From assembly GCA_025201345.1 (NCBI GenBank), contig JAIXMG010000013.1, forward strand, positions 620,001 through 684,000: a stretch of DNA of 64,000 bases, given 5' to 3'. How positions within the stretch are numbered: the first letter of the stretch is position 1; each line of letters starts with the position of its first letter. The position numbers were made by a program, and so were the translations under genes. This stretch comes from Thamnidium elegans. Its lineage: Eukaryota; Mucoromycota; Mucoromycetes; Mucorales; Mucoraceae. The notes beneath the pieces are model-generated. The model was not told where the DNA came from and made no database searches. It worked only from the letters and a program-made list of their open reading frames with translations. This document shows positions 61,815 to 64,000 of the stretch, piece after piece.

Positions 61815-63282
61815 TTAAAGATCCTTCTTGAGGGTACCCATGAATTGATGCTTCTCGGCAGGAGTTTGGAAACGACCGTGACCGAACTTGGAAGAGGTAT
61901 CGATGAACTTGATGGAAACCTTCTCCAAAGCGGAACGCTTGGTGTGGACAGTCAAAGACTTACGAAGAGTGATGACTCTCTTCTTGGAACCGGCACAACA
62001 ACCCTTGATCATAACGAAATCGTCATTGACAACACCGTAGTGAGGGAAACCACCCATAGGGGTAATAGGCTTCTCGGTCAAATCGTATTCGGTAGTACCA
62101 GACTTGGCATCGGCACCAGTAGCAATACGGTAGATCTTCTTGTTGATTTCGGTACGACGATGGTAACCACGTTGACCAGCACGAGCGACAGAGTACATGA
62201 CTCTGGAAGGATGCCAGGCACCAATACAAGCAACCTTACGGAGACCACGATGAGTCTTACGAGGAAGCTTCTTAGTACCCCAACGAGCGGTAACACCTTC
62301 GAAACCGTGACCCTTGGTGGTAGCAATGATATCAACCATCTCATCTTGTTCAAAGACGGAACCAACAGTGACCTCCTTTTCGAAATGTTCACGAGCCCAG
62401 TCGACCTTGGCTTCGATAGAACCACCGTTCAATTGAACTTCCATAAGGTGAGCCTTACGTTGATGGAGCTTGGCCTTGGCAATTTGAGTGTGGGCAATGA
62501 CACGGACAACGGAACAGTACTTCTTGATACGCTCGAGTTCACGAGTGACATCCTTGGCACCGGCAGCATACTTTTGAGCATACTTGGTGAAGGCCTTCTT
62601 CTTGGAACGGTACCAGTTCTTGTAGAATCTACGCTTAGCTTCTTCGGAAAGATGCTCGGCCCAGACAGTGGTCAAAGAACGGAGACCACGAGGGGTCTCG
62701 ACGTAACCGACAACACCGATAACAACCATAGCGGGAGCTTCGATAACGGTAACGGCTTCAACAACTTCCTTCTTGTGCATCTTGGATCCAGGACGTTCAA
62801 GATCACGGACGATATGGGTCATACCAGCCTTGTAACCCATGAAAGCGGTCAAGTGGACAGCCTTCTTGGCATCATCCTTGGGGTAAGCCTTAACGCGACC
62901 ACGGTGAGATCTAGTTCTCTTACGGGGACCGAAACCCAAATGACCGTGACGGGGAGCTATACACGTCAAATTAAGAAATTAGTTTTTTTTTAAAAAAATC
63001 TCAATGTGTTGCATTTGTAATAACGTACCCTCAAACTTTCTATTGTAGGACGAATAGAGAAAAAAAAGGAAAGGTAATGTTAGTTAATTGTTATATTATT
63101 ATTTTTTTTTTTTTTTTTAATCGGGTCGTAATTGACATTTTCGACAGATATCAAAAAAAAAAAAAAAAAGATGCTGTTTTGTTGTAAACGATTTAAATAT
63201 ACCTGTGCGACTATTGTAAACAGATGAGTTAGTATGATGATAGATGGATTTGGGTTTTGTCACAAAGATGTGTATTTACCAT
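61815..63282 (-). CDS. RPL3: 60S ribosomal protein uL3 (RPL3)
   Basis: Four coding exons, 63282-63280, 63210-63203, 63039-63029 and 62956-61815, give 387 aa, the length of yeast Rpl3. The first exon ends with ATG itself. Two microexons of 8 and 11 nt supply SHR and KFE. The rest starts [14 protein letters not shown] and includes the conserved loop of uL3 ([16 protein letters not shown]) with GYHHRTE-type sequence, ending [11 protein letters not shown]. Introns are 69, 163 and 72 nt. uL3 lies at the peptidyl-transferase centre and is essential. Codon use in the large exon is markedly more GC-rich and biased than in neighbours, as expected for a highly expressed gene. The third coding exon needs the AG at 63041-63040. 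Confidence 0.95.
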
Positions 63283-64000
63283 GGCTGTTATAGAGACAAT
63301 AAAAGAGGAGGATTTGTTGATTTACTCTGGTTGCTATGTTTTACATATCTGCGATTTTTCGTCTCCGGGGGGGAGGGGCAGCTGTGGCCGGTGCGGGGAC
63401 TATAAACGTTTCGACGATTTTTTTTTTTTTTTTCGTTTGAAGACGGTCACGTTTTAAAACAGTTTATGGTACATGTCTAAAAAGGGGTCTACAGGTTTAA
63501 AAGTATTGTTACGGCTTACTAGTGTATCATTGTTCTATTTGTCAGTGTTGGTAAGAGCAAATCCTAGTCATTTAAGAGGCTTGTTGAAACAAAAAGATCT
63601 ACACGAGGCTCAATATGCGCTTTTTAATATGTTCTTTATCATACAATTTTTTTTTTTTTTTTTTTTTTTAGATTTTATATTAATTGCTTACAGATAAGTA
63701 TATTTAAAATAATAATACTTGAGCATATACGTTAATATGTATTCTTCAAAAGTGTCTTTTTTTCGAAGACCCTTTTATCCCGGCCCTGGGCTCGGTTCGT
63801 AATGATGAACCACCACCCCCCTTTTTTTTTGAACAAGGCGGGATATTTTCTTAAATATGGTAACGAATATTCCCGAATCCAAGGTGTATTACCCCCACTC
63901 GATAATTTTATGTTTCGTATCTGTCATGTACGGTTACAAGTGAAATTTAAACTGTCTACTTATCGCTTTATGCCGTTCCCCGTACCGGAAAATAAAGTTT
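63283..64000. other. RPL3 upstream region and window end
   Basis: Contains the RPL3 promoter, the weak small-protein frame at 63473, and poly-T runs at 63419-63433 and 63648-63669. Nothing recognised past 63720. Confidence 0.4.
63473..63697 (+). CDS. Possible small membrane protein, incomplete model
   Basis: An ATG at 63473 opens a frame reading MSKKGSTGLKVLLRLTSVSL with a hydrophobic stretch (LFYLSVLV) and a charged region (LKQKDLHEAQYALFNMFF). The frame then runs into a T tract (63649-63669). A donor-like GTAAGAG at 63550 would end a first exon early, but I cannot place the rest. No family recognised. Confidence 0.25.
   Translation: MSKKGSTGLKVLLRLTSVSLFYLSVLVRANPSHLRGLLKQKDLHEAQYALFNMFFIIQFFFFFFFLDFILIAYR

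Noticed and set aside
61845..62993. 382-codon plus-strand frame opposite RPL3
   Set aside because: It is the mirror of the strongly codon-biased RPL3 exon. Its translation has no domain and it would overlap a highly expressed gene on the other strand.

Overview
The window looks like a nuclear contig from an early-diverging fungus of the Mucoromycota, most likely Mucorales. The reasons are a low GC content, long A/T homopolymer runs, many short GT-AG introns (46-163 nt, mostly 51-85 nt), a fungal housekeeping gene set, and uncharacterised families that I associate with Mucorales. The species cannot be named from sequence alone. Every exon chain given here was joined by hand so that the splice sites agree and the summed coding length is a multiple of three. 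No transcript data were available.

Layout. 1-6.1 kb: a 5' gene tip, CAF16-like ABC ATPase, a sterol/diacylglycerol O-acyltransferase, ESCRT-II SNF8, and a PIN-like carrier. 8.5-24 kb: two paralogous eight-exon genes of an Hsp70/HSPA12-derived family (8.5-12.0 and 20.2-23.7 kb), both on the minus strand. They flank a FIST-domain gene, an ALDH3-type aldehyde dehydrogenase and the splicing factor CLF1. 25.3-27.2 kb: mitochondrial uS14m and an ASH/MSP-like protein. 28.4-29.0 kb: an 18-unit, 32-bp minisatellite. 30.2-35.2 kb: an accessory island with an unknown ORF, a zinc-finger gene, and an inverted broken copy of that gene that carries a TIR element. 37-48.9 kb: a MIC12-like protein, an acidic tail-anchored protein, a secreted His/Asp-rich protein, TMA20, NVJ2-like, a coiled-coil protein, and a Skt5/Chs4-like Sel1 protein. 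52.4-63.3 kb: SFC1, TAN1, an uncharacterised nine-exon gene, a mucin-like membrane protein, and RPL3 with two microexons.

Most genes are unlinked housekeeping functions: organelle transport and lipids (NVJ2, acyltransferase, SNF8), mitochondria (uS14m, SFC1, MIC12-like), RNA and translation (CLF1, TAN1, TMA20, RPL3), and cell wall or surface (Chs4-like, mucin-like). The unusual biology is in three places. The Hsp70-like pair has lost the canonical nucleotide-binding motifs, and one copy has also lost its start codon. The inverted zinc-finger duplication is a natural hairpin-forming locus. RPL3 assembles its first seven codons from four exons. Three TIR elements and a minisatellite mark the intergenic and accessory regions.
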